DNA of 64,000 bases from Demequina globuliformis (GCF_000975155.1 NZ_BBRG01000003.1:1-64000), one strand, 5' to 3'; shown: positions 1 through 9,398, numbered from the stretch's first letter. Numbers and translations are program-made. The notes: a model not told the origin generated them from the sequence alone.

Positions 1-1
1 T

Positions 2-1141
2 GCGACTCCTGCACAGCCGTCGGCCCCGGCTCAGGAGTCCGCGCCTGCGTCCGCTCCGGCACCGCAGCCCACCCCGGCTTCCGCGCAGGAGGCGGCCTCC
101 GCGCCGGCTCCCGCAGAATCCACCCCGGCTGCGCCGGCATCGGCCCCCGCCCCGACCTCGGCTCCCGCCGTCGCCGCGGCGTCCGCTGATGCGTCCGCCG
201 CTGAAGGCGCCGGCTACGTGACCCCGATCGTGCGCAAGCTCGCCAAGGAGCGTGGCGTCGAACTGTCTGGTCTGTCCGGCACGGGAGTGGGTGGCCGCAT
301 CCGCAAGGAGGACGTGCTCGCTGCCGCGGATGCCGCATCGCAGGCTCAGTCCGCCGCCGCCCCGTCATCGGCCCCGGCCGCTGCGGAATCGGCCCCCGCT
401 CCGGAGGCCCCCAAGGTCTCTGAGCTTCGCGGCACCACCGTGAAGATGAGCCGTATCCGCAAGATCACGTCGGACAAGATGATGGAATCGCTGCACGGCA
501 TGGCGCAGCTGACCTCCGTCGTTGAGGTCGACTGCTCGAAGATCTGGGCGCTGCGCAACAAGGCGAAGAACTCGTTCCAGGAGCGCGAGGGCGTCAAGCT
601 CACCTTCCTGCCGTTCTTCACCCGTGCGGTGGCAGAGGCACTCACGGAGCACGCGTTCCTCAACGCTTCCGTGGACGGCGACAGCATTGTTTACCACGAC
701 TCGGTGAACCTGTCGCTCGCTGTCGACACCCCCAAGGGCCTGATGCTGCCCACCATGCACAAGGCCGAGGACAAGACGGTCGGCGAACACGCCAAGGCCA
801 TCGCTGACCTCGCCGAGCGTGCACGCACGGGCGGCCTCAAGGCAGACGAGATCTCGGGCGGCACGTTCTCCGTGACCAACACTGGTTCCGGCGGCACGCT
901 CCACGACACTCCCATTGTCCCCAGCCCTCAGGTCGGCATCCTCGCGACATGCGCCATCATCAAGCGCCCCGTCGTCGTGACCGGCCCCAACGGCGAGGAC
1001 GTCATTTCCATCCGGCCCATGGTCTACCTCCCGCTGTCCTACGATCACCGCATCGTGGACGGTGCCGACGCTGCGAAGTTCCTGCAGACCGTCAAGAAGC
1101 GCATCGAAGCCGGTGCCTTCGAGTCCGAGGTCGGGCTCTAA
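2..1141 (+). CDS. sucB: Dihydrolipoamide acyltransferase E2 (C-terminal part, 5' end outside window)
   Basis: This is the E2 core of a 2-oxoacid dehydrogenase complex, which moves the acyl group from lipoamide to CoA. The frame is open from base 2, so the lipoyl domain(s) and start lie upstream. What is visible, in order: a long Ala/Pro-rich flexible linker, a peripheral-subunit-binding domain (VTPIVRKLAKERGVELSG, GTGVGGRIRKEDV), a second short linker, and the catalytic domain ending with the active-site motif YDHRIVDG (His and Asp). It sits upstream of lipB and lipA, which make its cofactor, as dlaT does in M. tuberculosis. It could serve the 2-oxoglutarate or the pyruvate complex (sucB or dlaT); the sequence here does not decide. 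Confidence 0.93.
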   Translation, partial: ATPAQPSAPAQESAPASAPAPQPTPASAQEAASAPAPAESTPAAPASAPAPTSAPAVAAASADASAAEGAGYVTPIVRKLAKERGVELSGLSGTGVGGRIRKEDVLAAADAASQAQSAAAPSSAPAAAESAPAPEAPKVSELRGTTVKMSRIRKITSDKMMESLHGMAQLTSVVEVDCSKIWALRNKAKNSFQEREGVKLTFLPFFTRAVAEALTEHAFLNASVDGDSIVYHDSVNLSLAVDTPKGLMLPTMHKAEDKTVGEHAKAIADLAERARTGGLKADEISGGTFSVTNTGSGGTLHDTPIVPSPQVGILATCAIIKRPVVVTGPNGEDVISIRPMVYLPLSYDHRIVDGADAAKFLQTVKKRIEAGAFESEVGL

Positions 1142-1147
1142 GCGCCC

Positions 1148-2044
1148 ATGCGCGTCGTTCTCGCGGGTTCGTCCGGCCTCATCGGCACTGCTTTGCAGGA
1201 GTCGTTGAGGTCGGACGGCCACGAGGCAATTTCCCTGGTCCGGCGCGAGGCGCGCGGACCGAACGAGTCGACATGGGATCCGCGCGCCGGGACCGTTGAC
1301 TCAAGCGTCCTCGCTGGGGCCGATGCCGTCGTCAACCTCGCAGGGGCCTCGATCGGGGACAAGCGTCTGACCTCCTCGTACGCCGAGGTGGTGCTGAACT
1401 CCCGCCTGCAATCCACCGGCACACTTGTCCGGGCGCTCACCGACGTCGCATTCGACGGCGTGCTCATTCAGGGCTCAGCGATGGGCTACTACGGTGCACG
1501 AGGCGAAGAGAAGCTCAACGAGCGCTCAGGACCAGGCTCGACGATGCTCGCGAGCATCGTGACCCAGTGGGAAGCAGCGGCCCGCCCCGCGGTCGATGCG
1601 GGCATACGCACCGTCTTCTGCCGCACCGGCCTGGTGCTCGCGGGCCACGGCGGGTTCGCGGCGCGGCTGCTCCCCTGGGTGAAGAAGGGCTTGCTCGGCC
1701 GGTTGGGCAGCGGCAACGCATGGCATTCGTGGATCACCCTCGAGGACGAGGTGCGGGCAATCCGCTTCTTGATCGACGGTGACCACGATGGGCCAGCCAA
1801 TCTGATTGCGCCGATCGCGGTGAGGGACCGTGACCTGATCGCCGCGATGTCCGAGGCAGCTGGCCGTTCCCCGGGCTTCCCCGTGCCCGCCACAGTGTTG
1901 CGAGCCGTCGTGGGCCCTGCCGCCGAGGACCTGTTGTCGAGCCAGCTCGCCACCCCCGGGGTGCTTAATCGCTACGGCTTCACGTGGGAGCACCCGGAGA
2001 TTTCCACGGCAGCGACGTGGGTCATGGAGCAGGCGCAGCAGTAG
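1148..2044 (+). CDS. TIGR01777 family SDR-type epimerase-like protein
   Basis: A 298-residue protein of the TIGR01777 group of extended short-chain dehydrogenase/epimerase-like proteins (Rv2216/YfcH type). The N-terminus carries a Rossmann NAD(P)-binding motif (MRVVLAGSSGLIGTALQ), followed by DAVVNLAGASIGDKRL and QGSAMGYYGARGEE, all typical of the family. The C-terminal part has the DUF1731-like segment. It starts 6 nt after the E2 stop and is probably co-transcribed with it, the same pair as in mycobacteria. The substrate is unknown. Its last 23 bases overlap the 3' end of the convergent kinase-like gene. Confidence 0.88.
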   Translation: MRVVLAGSSGLIGTALQESLRSDGHEAISLVRREARGPNESTWDPRAGTVDSSVLAGADAVVNLAGASIGDKRLTSSYAEVVLNSRLQSTGTLVRALTDVAFDGVLIQGSAMGYYGARGEEKLNERSGPGSTMLASIVTQWEAAARPAVDAGIRTVFCRTGLVLAGHGGFAARLLPWVKKGLLGRLGSGNAWHSWITLEDEVRAIRFLIDGDHDGPANLIAPIAVRDRDLIAAMSEAAGRSPGFPVPATVLRAVVGPAAEDLLSSQLATPGVLNRYGFTWEHPEISTAATWVMEQAQQ

Positions 2045-3350
2045 CAACGCGCCAACTACCGTCGACGTATCTGAGGCTGAGGACGGCAACCTCCGTCAGC
2101 GCCTCGACTGCAGTGGGGTCACCGCCGCGCACCACGGTGTGGTCGCTGAGCGCATACTCCACTGTGACCTCGGCCCGCTCGTGCTCGACGGACTCGACGG
2201 AAGCACCGACCACCGTCCCCACTAGCCCTTCATAGACCACCACTCCGGTGTCGAGATCGTCCCCGAGGGTGCGGGCTTGCTTCGCCGTCTCCGAGTCGCC
2301 TGTGACCGTTGCGCGAAGCGCTTCGCCATCGCCCGTCGCTAGCGCCTGGAACCTCGCGTGCGTCAGCCCCTCTGCGGCTGCCACGACGTCCGCGACCTTG
2401 TCCGCCATCTCCCCCGCGGCGAGGTCGGGACGATCGCCCTGCGCGTCGTCACGGCCGCCACCGCCACTGTGCGCGCCCGCCTGGACGCCGCTGCGGACTT
2501 CGAACGGCTCGCCTGGCATCGCACCGCGACCGTCAGCACCGTCACCGTGTGCACCCCCGCCGTCCGCGCTGTACGCGAGCGGCACAGCAATGCCAGCACC
2601 CGCGGCACATACGCCCGCCACCACGCCCGCGCGCACTGCCCATCGGGTCCACCGCCACGGACGTCCAGCGACAGTGCGTTCCGTCCTGATCGCGGCGTGC
2701 GATCGCAAGGTCGCCACGACGTCTACCCGTCCTGGAAGGTCGACGGGCACGGCGGGCCCAAGGTCGGCGAGAAGACCTGCGACTGAGGCGGCCTCAGGAC
2801 GCTCGCCCGCATCCGGCGCGACCAACGGTCTCGTGAGCGCGGAGACACGTGCACAGTCGGCGTCGGACGCCGCCCACCGCAGGAGGCACCCCAGCGAGTA
2901 CACATCGCTGGCCTCCACTGGTTGCCCCGCAAGGATCTCAGGCGCCCGGAAGCCCGGCGTCCCCCGTTCGTCATCGCGAATGCCGGCGAGCGTGTCGAGC
3001 AGCACGATTCCGGAACTGCGGATGAGCACATTGGCCGGCGACAGATCTGCGTGGGCAAGGCCCGCACCGTGCAGGGCGGTGAGCGCAGATGCAATGCGCT
3101 CACCTAGCCACCTGACCTCGCCAGCGTTCAAGGGCTCCCTGCGTGCTGACAGCGTCGCAAGGTCCACGCCGGTCAGAGCCGGGAGGGCACACGTGACCTC
3201 CCCGTCGCGCCCGCTCATCACCTCGATGGGCGCGACGATGTCGACGCGGTTCAGCGCCCGGAGGCGGGCGCCACGGCGCCGAGCTCTGGCAGCGAGCTCA
3301 GCACCGTAGCCAAGGGATCGACGAAGTACCCGCGGTTGCGTGTCAGCCAT
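2022..3350 (-). CDS. Kinase-like membrane protein, probable pseudokinase
   Basis: A 442-residue protein with a Hanks-type kinase C-lobe. Residues 100-107 read HADLSPAN, matching the catalytic HRD..N loop with Asp102 and Asn107 kept. DFG is replaced by DTL (Asp119), and a short activation segment ends GTPGFRAPE. No glycine-rich loop or VAxK lysine is visible; residues 1-260 contain no lysine at all. A single membrane helix lies near 238-260 and is followed by a low-complexity linker and an extracytoplasmic domain of about 130 residues. I infer a degenerate signalling or scaffold protein rather than an active kinase. The start ATG has GGAGG unusually close upstream, so a slightly different start is possible. 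Confidence 0.72.
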   Translation of the reverse strand: MADTQPRVLRRSLGYGAELAARARRRGARLRALNRVDIVAPIEVMSGRDGEVTCALPALTGVDLATLSARREPLNAGEVRWLGERIASALTALHGAGLAHADLSPANVLIRSSGIVLLDTLAGIRDDERGTPGFRAPEILAGQPVEASDVYSLGCLLRWAASDADCARVSALTRPLVAPDAGERPEAASVAGLLADLGPAVPVDLPGRVDVVATLRSHAAIRTERTVAGRPWRWTRWAVRAGVVAGVCAAGAGIAVPLAYSADGGGAHGDGADGRGAMPGEPFEVRSGVQAGAHSGGGGRDDAQGDRPDLAAGEMADKVADVVAAAEGLTHARFQALATGDGEALRATVTGDSETAKQARTLGDDLDTGVVVYEGLVGTVVGASVESVEHERAEVTVEYALSDHTVVRGGDPTAVEALTEVAVLSLRYVDGSWRVATAAPAP

Positions 3351-3399
3351 GCCTCCAGAGTGACCCTGCCGGAGCAGGCCTGGAGGTTATCCACAGGGC

Positions 3400-5619
3400 T
3401 CAGTCAGCGATCTTCTTGTGCCACGGCCACCACGAGCGGCGGCCAATGTCGCTAATCACGCCGGGCACCAGCAAGGAGCGCACGACGAACGTGTCGATCA
3501 GGACGCCAACACCCACGATGACTGCGATCTGAGCCAGGAAGATCAGTGGAATCACACCCAGCGCAGCGAAGGTCGCGGCAAGCACAATTCCGGCGGACGT
3601 GATCACGCCACCGGTGACGGCAAGCGCACGGCGCGTACCTGCTCGAGTGCCGTGTTCGAGCGATTCTTCCCGTGCGCGCGACATCAGGAAGATCGAGTAG
3701 TCCACACCCAGCGCGACGAGGAAAACGAAGCCCAGCAACGGCACGGACGGGTCGGACCCGGGGAAGCCGAACACCCAGTTGAACAGGATTGCCGACAATC
3801 CGATGGCGGCGCCGTAGGACAGGATGTTCGCAGCGACGATCACGGCCGGCGCGACGATCGACCGCAGCAGCGCGATGAGGACCACCAAAATCACGGCCAA
3901 GATCGTCGGCAAGATGATGAGCGTGTCCCGCTGCGTGGTCTCCCGAGTGTCGAGCTGCTCGGCAGCAGCGCCACCGACGAGGACCTCGTCACCGAGCGGG
4001 TGGGTGGCGTCCCGGACGTCAGCGACGATGTCGGCGGCCGCGTTCGAGGTCGATGCGACCGCGGTCACCGCGACGACCTCGACGGTGCCGTCGACCACGA
4101 TGGGCTGCTCGTTGGGAACCACACCGGGAGGCGCGCCCTCGGCGACCGACGGGGTCAGCACATACGCCTCTGACACTCCGTCGACACCGGTGGCGGCATC
4201 GATGGCCGCGTCGGCCTGGTCCTCGGGAACGAAGATGCGAATGGGCGACGTGGCCCCTGCATCGAAGTGGTCCTCGAGAACGGCGATGCCCTGGACGGAA
4301 TCGGTCTCCGTGGTGAAGACCTCACCCTGTCCCAGCCCAGAGGCCTTGAACGTGGGGACGAACGCGGACAGGACCAGCAGTCCACCGGCGGCGATCAGCC
4401 ACGTGCGGCGAGGCTTCGCGTCGACGCTGCGCGCCACACGCGGCCAGAAACCCTTGCCCTGCGACGGGTCGGCAAGCGCAGCGTCCTTGCCATCCGCGGA
4501 CTCTTGGTAACGGGGCATGGCCGGCCAGAACACGCCACGCGCGTGCTTGCCGCCAATGAGGAGTAGAGCGGGCAACAGCGTGAGCGCGGCGATAAATGCC
4601 GAGGCAATGCCAAGCGCGCCGGCAGGGCCAAGCGCGGCGTTGGATTTGAGGTCGCTCAGCAACAGGACCAAGAGACCGAGGATCACGGTGATGGCGGACG
4701 CCGCGATGGGCTCAATCGACCGACGCCACGCCCGTGCCATCGCGGTATACGGCGATGGCACGCGCAGCAGTTCCTCGCGATAGCGGGCAACCAGCAGGAG
4801 CGCGTAGTCGGTCGTAGCACCCACCACGAGGATGAACATGATGCCCTGAGACTGACCATTGAGCGTGATGATGTCTGCCGATGCCATCGCGTAGACCGCG
4901 AGGATCGCACCCGTCAGCGCAATCATGGACGTGGCGAGCACGAGGAACGGGAGGACCGGGCTGCGATAGACGATGAGCAGGATGATCAGCACGACCACGA
5001 GCGCCACGACGAGCAGGATGCCGTCGATCCCAGCGAACGCCTCAGTGAGGTCTGCGGTGATGCCCAACGCACCCGTGAGGTGGCCGTCAAGCTCCGTGTC
5101 CTGCTCCGCCCAGACGGCGCGGATGTCCTCCGCGACAATCGCGCCCACGGTGCCCTCGCCTGCGGTCTCTTCGGCGACGGCGGCGTCCAGGTTGAACGCG
5201 ACGAGTGCCGCTTCGCCGTCCTCGGACGGCACGGCCTGGGGCGCCTGTTCGCTGGCCGGGGGCGACAGCACCTCGCCAATGGTCCGCCCCTCGGCGTCGC
5301 CTTCGATCTCCGTCTCAATGACGGCGTCAACGAACGCTTGGACCGCAGCTAAGTCCTCCTCGCCGGCGATGCCGTCGACGACAAAGATTCCGGGCAAGGT
5401 CGTTGCGGGCGCGAACTCTTGGTGAAGCTCAGTCGCCTGCGTGGACTCCGCTGACGATGGCAGGAAGGCCGACGCCTCATTCTCTTGGACGGCGGAGAGC
5501 TTTCCGAACGTCTGACCGCCGGCGCCGCCAACGGCGAGCCAGGCAACGATGACAGCAACAAGGGCGAGCGGCCGGAGCCACGTCAGGCGCGGGGACATAG
5601 ACATATCATTCACTAACAT
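3400..5619 (-). CDS. MMPL/RND family membrane exporter
   Basis: A 739-residue MMPL-type RND transporter (YdfJ/MmpL-like). The N-terminal membrane helix (about 15-33) precedes a periplasmic-type loop, then a helix bundle with GATTDYALLLVARYREE. After a helix near 410 comes a second large loop and a final bundle with LGVDYSIFLMSRAREE. These two conserved Asp-Tyr motifs are the proton-relay sites of the family. Substrates in this family are lipids, siderophores or antibiotics; nothing here identifies it. The start at ATG is supported by AAGGA 7 nt upstream. It is transcribed divergently from lipB across a short palindromic region. Confidence 0.93.
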   Translation of the reverse strand: MLVNDMSMSPRLTWLRPLALVAVIVAWLAVGGAGGQTFGKLSAVQENEASAFLPSSAESTQATELHQEFAPATTLPGIFVVDGIAGEEDLAAVQAFVDAVIETEIEGDAEGRTIGEVLSPPASEQAPQAVPSEDGEAALVAFNLDAAVAEETAGEGTVGAIVAEDIRAVWAEQDTELDGHLTGALGITADLTEAFAGIDGILLVVALVVVLIILLIVYRSPVLPFLVLATSMIALTGAILAVYAMASADIITLNGQSQGIMFILVVGATTDYALLLVARYREELLRVPSPYTAMARAWRRSIEPIAASAITVILGLLVLLLSDLKSNAALGPAGALGIASAFIAALTLLPALLLIGGKHARGVFWPAMPRYQESADGKDAALADPSQGKGFWPRVARSVDAKPRRTWLIAAGGLLVLSAFVPTFKASGLGQGEVFTTETDSVQGIAVLEDHFDAGATSPIRIFVPEDQADAAIDAATGVDGVSEAYVLTPSVAEGAPPGVVPNEQPIVVDGTVEVVAVTAVASTSNAAADIVADVRDATHPLGDEVLVGGAAAEQLDTRETTQRDTLIILPTILAVILVVLIALLRSIVAPAVIVAANILSYGAAIGLSAILFNWVFGFPGSDPSVPLLGFVFLVALGVDYSIFLMSRAREESLEHGTRAGTRRALAVTGGVITSAGIVLAATFAALGVIPLIFLAQIAVIVGVGVLIDTFVVRSLLVPGVISDIGRRSWWPWHKKIAD

Positions 5620-5632
5620 TGGCGAGTCCTTG

Positions 5633-5654
5633 AAATTCCCGGTAGTGGGAAATT
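5633..5654. promoter_or_regulatory. Inverted repeat between MMPL exporter and lipB
   Basis: AAATTCCC-ggtagt-GGGAAATT has 8-bp arms with one mismatch and lies in the 69-nt gap between divergent genes. It is just upstream of the exporter ribosome-binding site, so it is a plausible operator for a regulator of the exporter. No regulator gene is adjacent. Confidence 0.4.
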
Positions 5655-5688
5655 GACCTGAGACGATGCGCGACTAGCCTGGGACGCT

Positions 5689-6399
5689 ATGGAGATCCTC
5701 CCGCTCGGGCTCGGCGAGCGTCACGTGCCGTACGACGAGGCCTGGCAGTTGCAGCGCGCCCTGCACGAGCAGCGCGTCGGTGGCGCCCGCGGGGACACAG
5801 TCGTGTACGTCGAGCACGAGGCCGTGTATACCGCCGGACGCCGCACCGCCACGTGGGACCGGCCGACCGACGGCACCCCCGTCGTGGACGTCGACCGGGG
5901 CGGCCGCATCACCTGGCACGGGCCTGGACAACTGGTGGGCTATCCCATCATTCGGCTCGCGCAGCCCATCGATGTGGTCCGCTACGTGCGCGCACTCGAG
6001 GACGCGGTCATGGGCGTGTGCGCCGAGTACGGCCTCGACACAGTACGCGTTGAGGACCGCTCCGGGGTCTGGCTGCCGGCGTCCGCGACGGCGCGTGCAC
6101 GCAAGATCTGCGCAATCGGCGTGCGCGTCGCGAAAGGCGTCACCATGCATGGCTTCGCGCTGAACTGCGAGCCCGATCTCGCTGAGTTCAACCGGATTGT
6201 CCCGTGCGGGATCTCCGATGCGGACGTGACGTCGCTCACTCAGGAGCTTGGCCGTCGCGTCACCATTGCCGATGTGACACACCGCATGACCGCGCATCTC
6301 ACCACTGCCCTGGCACCCGTACGCTGGGAGTACCAAGCGTCGACCGACCCCAGTACGGCGCCGGACCATGGCACCGCACCACACAAGGAGACCGTGTGA
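5689..6399 (+). CDS. lipB: Octanoyltransferase LipB
   Basis: LipB moves the octanoyl group from octanoyl-ACP to apo-E2/H-protein lysines, the first step of lipoate synthesis. The 236-residue sequence has the family signature [16 protein letters not shown] (residues 71-86), the catalytic lysine in [11 protein letters not shown] (Lys139) and the catalytic cysteine in NRIVPCGI (Cys173). A TAGCCT -10-like box ends 8 nt before the ATG and there is no clear Shine-Dalgarno, so the mRNA may be leaderless or nearly so. The stop codon overlaps the lipA start, so the two are translationally coupled. Confidence 0.96.
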   Translation: MEILPLGLGERHVPYDEAWQLQRALHEQRVGGARGDTVVYVEHEAVYTAGRRTATWDRPTDGTPVVDVDRGGRITWHGPGQLVGYPIIRLAQPIDVVRYVRALEDAVMGVCAEYGLDTVRVEDRSGVWLPASATARARKICAIGVRVAKGVTMHGFALNCEPDLAEFNRIVPCGISDADVTSLTQELGRRVTIADVTHRMTAHLTTALAPVRWEYQASTDPSTAPDHGTAPHKETV

Positions 6400-7415
6400 C
6401 CATCGCACCCGAGGGCCGCCGCATGCTTCGCATCGAGGCACGCAACGCCGAGACCCCCATTGAGCGCAAGCCCGAATGGATCCGCACCAAGGCCACGATG
6501 GGCCCCGAGTACTCGGAGCTCAAGTCGCTCGTCAAGGGCGGCGGACTCCACACTGTCTGCGAAGAAGCAGGGTGTCCCAACATCTTTGAGTGCTGGGAAG
6601 ACCGGGAAGCGACCTTCCTGATTGGAGGCGCGCAGTGCACGAGGCGGTGCGACTTCTGTCAGATCGACACCGGCAAGCCCACTGCGCTGGACCGCATGGA
6701 GCCGCTGAAGGTGGCCAAGTCCGTCCAACAGATGGGGCTGAAGTACTCGACTGTCACCGGTGTTGCCCGGGATGACCTCGAAGACGGTGGCGCGTGGCTG
6801 TACGCCGAGACCGTCCGCCAGATCCACGAGCTTAATCCCGGCACCGGCGTCGAACTCCTGATCCCCGACTTCAACGCCGATCCCGATCAACTTGCCGAGG
6901 TCTTCTCCTCGCGGCCCGAGGTCCTCGCGCACAACGTCGAGACCGTACCCCGCATCTTTAAGCGCATTCGCCCCGCGTTCCGCTACGAGCGCTCGCTCGA
7001 GGTGATCACCCGTGCGCAGCAGGACGGCTTCGTCACCAAGTCAAACCTCATTCTGGGCATGGGCGAGACCATGGAAGAGGTGCTTCAGGCCCTGCAGGAC
7101 CTGCATGACGCCGGCACCGACCTCATCACGATCACCCAGTACCTCCGTCCCAGCCCGCGCCACCATCCGGTCGAGCGGTGGGTGAAGCCAGAGGAGTTCG
7201 TCGATCTGTCTCAGGCAGCCGAGGAAATCGGCTTCCTGGGCGTCATGTCGGGCCCACTCGTGCGCTCGTCGTACCGCGCCGGCCGGCTCTGGGGTCAGGC
7301 CATGACGCGCAAGGGCCGCCCCATTCCGGAGTCTCTCGCCCACCTTGGCGAGCCCATGGAGGCTCGCCAAGAAGCATCGGCCCTCCTGGGTCGCCCCCAG
7401 CGCCCTTCCTGCTAA
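6396..7415 (+). CDS. lipA: Lipoyl synthase LipA
   Basis: A radical-SAM enzyme inserting two sulfurs into octanoyl groups. The chosen start is GTG at 6396: AAGGAG lies 5 nt upstream and the start overlaps the lipB stop (GTGA), giving 339 residues. ATG at 6423 is the alternative. The auxiliary cluster motif C-x4-C-x5-C is at Cys55/60/66 and the radical-[11 protein letters not shown] at Cys81/85/88. The C-terminal RSSYRAG carries the serine that ligates the auxiliary cluster in this family. It acts with lipB on the E2 subunit encoded upstream. Confidence 0.96.
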   Translation: MTIAPEGRRMLRIEARNAETPIERKPEWIRTKATMGPEYSELKSLVKGGGLHTVCEEAGCPNIFECWEDREATFLIGGAQCTRRCDFCQIDTGKPTALDRMEPLKVAKSVQQMGLKYSTVTGVARDDLEDGGAWLYAETVRQIHELNPGTGVELLIPDFNADPDQLAEVFSSRPEVLAHNVETVPRIFKRIRPAFRYERSLEVITRAQQDGFVTKSNLILGMGETMEEVLQALQDLHDAGTDLITITQYLRPSPRHHPVERWVKPEEFVDLSQAAEEIGFLGVMSGPLVRSSYRAGRLWGQAMTRKGRPIPESLAHLGEPMEARQEASALLGRPQRPSC

Positions 7416-7418
7416 ACG

Positions 7419-7462
7419 GTCGCCCTTGTGGCGGTGGTGAGCAACCACCGCCCCAAGGCGAC
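7419..7462 (+). terminator. Hairpin terminator after lipA
   Basis: A 19-20 bp stem (GTCGCCcTTGtGGCGGTGGT pairing with ACCACCGCCccAAGGCGAC, one bulge and one mismatch) with a 5-nt loop starts 4 nt after the lipA stop. There is no long T-run. TAGACT follows directly and probably starts the next gene. Confidence 0.7.
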
Positions 7463-7478
7463 TAGACTGTGCGGCATT

Positions 7479-8174
7479 ATGGCGAAGGAACCTCAGAGCA
7501 AGCCCAAGATGCGCACGCTGATCAAGCAGGCGTACACGTCGACAGCTCCGCACGACAAGTGGCTGCTGCCACTGCTGATCCTGATCCCGCTCGCAATCAT
7601 CGCGATCGCCCTCATCATTGGGCTGGCGTCGGGATCGACGTGGATCCTCGTGTACGCGCTCATCTTCGCCCTCCCCATGGCGCTGCTCGCCGCGATGTAC
7701 ACCCTCACTCGCCGTTTCGAGCGCAACGCCTTTATCCGCATGGAGGGCCAGCACGGCTCATCCGTCGCGATTGCCCAGTCGATCCGCCGTGGATGGCGCT
7801 TCGAGGAGCAGCCGCTGTCGATCGACCCGCGCGGTCGCGCCGTCGTCTTCTACGGCGTGGGCAAAGGCGGCGTCATGCTGCTGGCGGAAGGTGGCAACGC
7901 CGCCCGCAAGCAGGTCGAGGCCTCCACGCGCCGCATCACCAAGCTGGTCCCAGACGTTCCGGTGAACACCATCTACGTGGGGACGCACGAGGGCCAGGTG
8001 CCTCTCAAGAAGCTGACCGGTGCCATTAAGAAGCACAAGAAGGCGCTGAACAAGCACCAGCGGGAGCAGGTCTACGCCCGCTTGCGTGCCATCGGTGGCC
8101 AGAAGCTCCCCGTGCCCAAGGGCGTCGACCCCATGAGCGCGCGCCCCGACCGCAAGGCGATGCGCGGCCGCTAG
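7479..8174 (+). CDS. DUF4191 family membrane protein
   Basis: A 231-residue actinobacterial DUF4191 protein (Rv2219-like). Two adjacent hydrophobic segments near residues 26-70 form a membrane hairpin. The rest is a basic cytoplasmic domain with YGVGKGGVMLLAEGG and a Lys/Arg-rich tail. The start at MAKEPQSK is preferred to in-frame upstream codons that lie inside the lipA terminator hairpin; a TAGACT -10-like box ends 10 nt upstream. Its function is unknown, and it always seems to sit by lipA. Its TAG stop is shared with the convergent HAD gene through the palindrome CTAG. Confidence 0.85.
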   Translation: MAKEPQSKPKMRTLIKQAYTSTAPHDKWLLPLLILIPLAIIAIALIIGLASGSTWILVYALIFALPMALLAAMYTLTRRFERNAFIRMEGQHGSSVAIAQSIRRGWRFEEQPLSIDPRGRAVVFYGVGKGGVMLLAEGGNAARKQVEASTRRITKLVPDVPVNTIYVGTHEGQVPLKKLTGAIKKHKKALNKHQREQVYARLRAIGGQKLPVPKGVDPMSARPDRKAMRGR

Positions 8175-8845
8175 AGCCCGCTGGTTCCCGGAGCCGTGGT
8201 GTTGAGGTGCATGGTCACTTCACTGCCCGCAACTGACACGCTGACCTGAGTCAAGTCACGCACACGCAGCTGCCGGTCCAGTACCTCTGACGTGCCCTGC
8301 CCCACGACCACAGTGGTGCAACCCGCGGCAAGGCCCGCGCGGACTCCGGCGTCGGTGTCTTCAAAGACGACGCACCTGCGAGGGTCGACACCGAGGTCGC
8401 GCGCAGCCGCGAGATAGCCTTCTGGGTCTGGTTTGCCACGACTGACGTCGTCAGCACCGATCAGCACCTCGGGGACGTCAATGCCCACGGCTCGGATGCG
8501 TTCACGGGCCGGCTCACGGATCGCTGAGGTGACGACGGCCCAACGCTCGCGCGGGAGCGCCTCGACGAGCGCGCGTGCTCCTGGAATCTCCACCACTGCG
8601 CCAAACATCGTGGCCTCAAGGTGATGGATGTGGTCATTCCACGTAGCGATCGAGGACGCGTCACTGAGGTAATGCGCGACCGTCACACGTGAGGGCCGTC
8701 CGTGCGCGTACGCCAACACCTCAGCCGGGTTGAGGTCATGCGCGTGCGCGAACTCCGTCCACACCACATCGACGAGCGCGTTCGAGTCGACCAAGGTGCC
8801 GTCCATGTCGAACAGCACTGCGTCGACCGCTATCTGAGTGCTCAC
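8171..8845 (-). CDS. HAD-superfamily hydrolase (beta-phosphoglucomutase/phosphatase type)
   Basis: A 224-residue cytosolic HAD protein. Motif I is VLFDMDGTLVDSN (nucleophile Asp12, Asp14), motif II is VVTSAI, and motifs III/IV are GKPDPEGYLAAA and VFEDTDAGVRAGLAAG. The helical cap after motif I is of subclass I. These features fit sugar-phosphate phosphatases or mutases, but the substrate is not evident. The GTG start at 8845 overlaps the stop of the upstream RDD gene (GTGA), so the pair is translationally coupled. Confidence 0.85.
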   Translation of the reverse strand: MSTQIAVDAVLFDMDGTLVDSNALVDVVWTEFAHAHDLNPAEVLAYAHGRPSRVTVAHYLSDASSIATWNDHIHHLEATMFGAVVEIPGARALVEALPRERWAVVTSAIREPARERIRAVGIDVPEVLIGADDVSRGKPDPEGYLAAARDLGVDPRRCVVFEDTDAGVRAGLAAGCTTVVVGQGTSEVLDRQLRVRDLTQVSVSVAGSEVTMHLNTTAPGTSGL

Positions 8846-9279
8846 GTGGCGTTGGCCGCTCGGGTCGAGACAATGCGGGTGCCCACAGCGCGATCGTGGA
8901 GACCACGGCCCTGCGGATCCCACACCACCGCGGGGATCACGAGCGCGAGCAGCACGGTACGGCCGAGCGCCTTGGGCAGTCCCACCATGGAAGCGCCGTC
9001 CTCACGCACCACGCGCAGCCCAGCGACTCGGTGGCCAATGGTGGTGCCCAGGGTGGCTACCAGGATCAGATGCTGAGCCGCCCAAATCGCCATCGTGATG
9101 ACGGGATCACCCGCGACGAGCACGCGTTCAATGCCAGTGGTGTCTGCATACGCCTCCTGCGCAAAGAAGGCGGAGGTAATCACCAGGCACAGCATCCAGT
9201 CGATTCCCAGGCCAATCAGCCTACGGCCCACCAAGGCCGAGGACTGTGCCAGCTGGTCGTCTTCACGGGGTTCAGTCAC
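8842..9279 (-). CDS. RDD family membrane protein
   Basis: A 145-residue RDD-domain protein. The first hydrophobic segment begins GRRLIGLGIDWMLCLV, with the conserved Arg and Asp of the family. The second includes HLILVATLGTTIGHRVAGLRVVRED, and a third lies near the C-terminus. I chose GTG at 9279 (VTEPREDDQ) because longer versions run into the glnA regulatory region. M. tuberculosis has an RDD gene at the same place (Rv2219A). RDD proteins are proposed transporters or ion-exchange proteins; the role here is unknown. Confidence 0.8.
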   Translation of the reverse strand: MTEPREDDQLAQSSALVGRRLIGLGIDWMLCLVITSAFFAQEAYADTTGIERVLVAGDPVITMAIWAAQHLILVATLGTTIGHRVAGLRVVREDGASMVGLPKALGRTVLLALVIPAVVWDPQGRGLHDRAVGTRIVSTRAANAT

Positions 9280-9360
9280 CGGACAATCGTAACGGTGGGC
9301 GGTGTAGGGTCGAGGAGACATCGGCGTCGGCGCCAGTTCTGGCGCGCCACGCGGGCATGC

Positions 9361-9398
9361 GAAACACTCTCGTAACATTCGGCGAATGTAGGGGAAAC
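9361..9398 (+). promoter_or_regulatory. GlnR-like box upstream of glnA
   Basis: Pentamers spaced exactly 11 bp apart read GAAAC (9361), GTAAC (9372), CGAAT (9383), GAAAC (9394). Actinobacterial GlnR sites alternate GTnAC and GAAAC with 6-nt gaps, so this is a partial match. A possible -10 (TAGAGT) lies at 9409-9414. I infer nitrogen control of glnA. Confidence 0.5.

Noticed and set aside
2248-3309. Open frame of 353 codons on the plus strand opposite the kinase-like gene
   Set aside because: Ser/Arg/Pro-rich translation without a family match, while the minus strand shows kinase motifs and a membrane helix.
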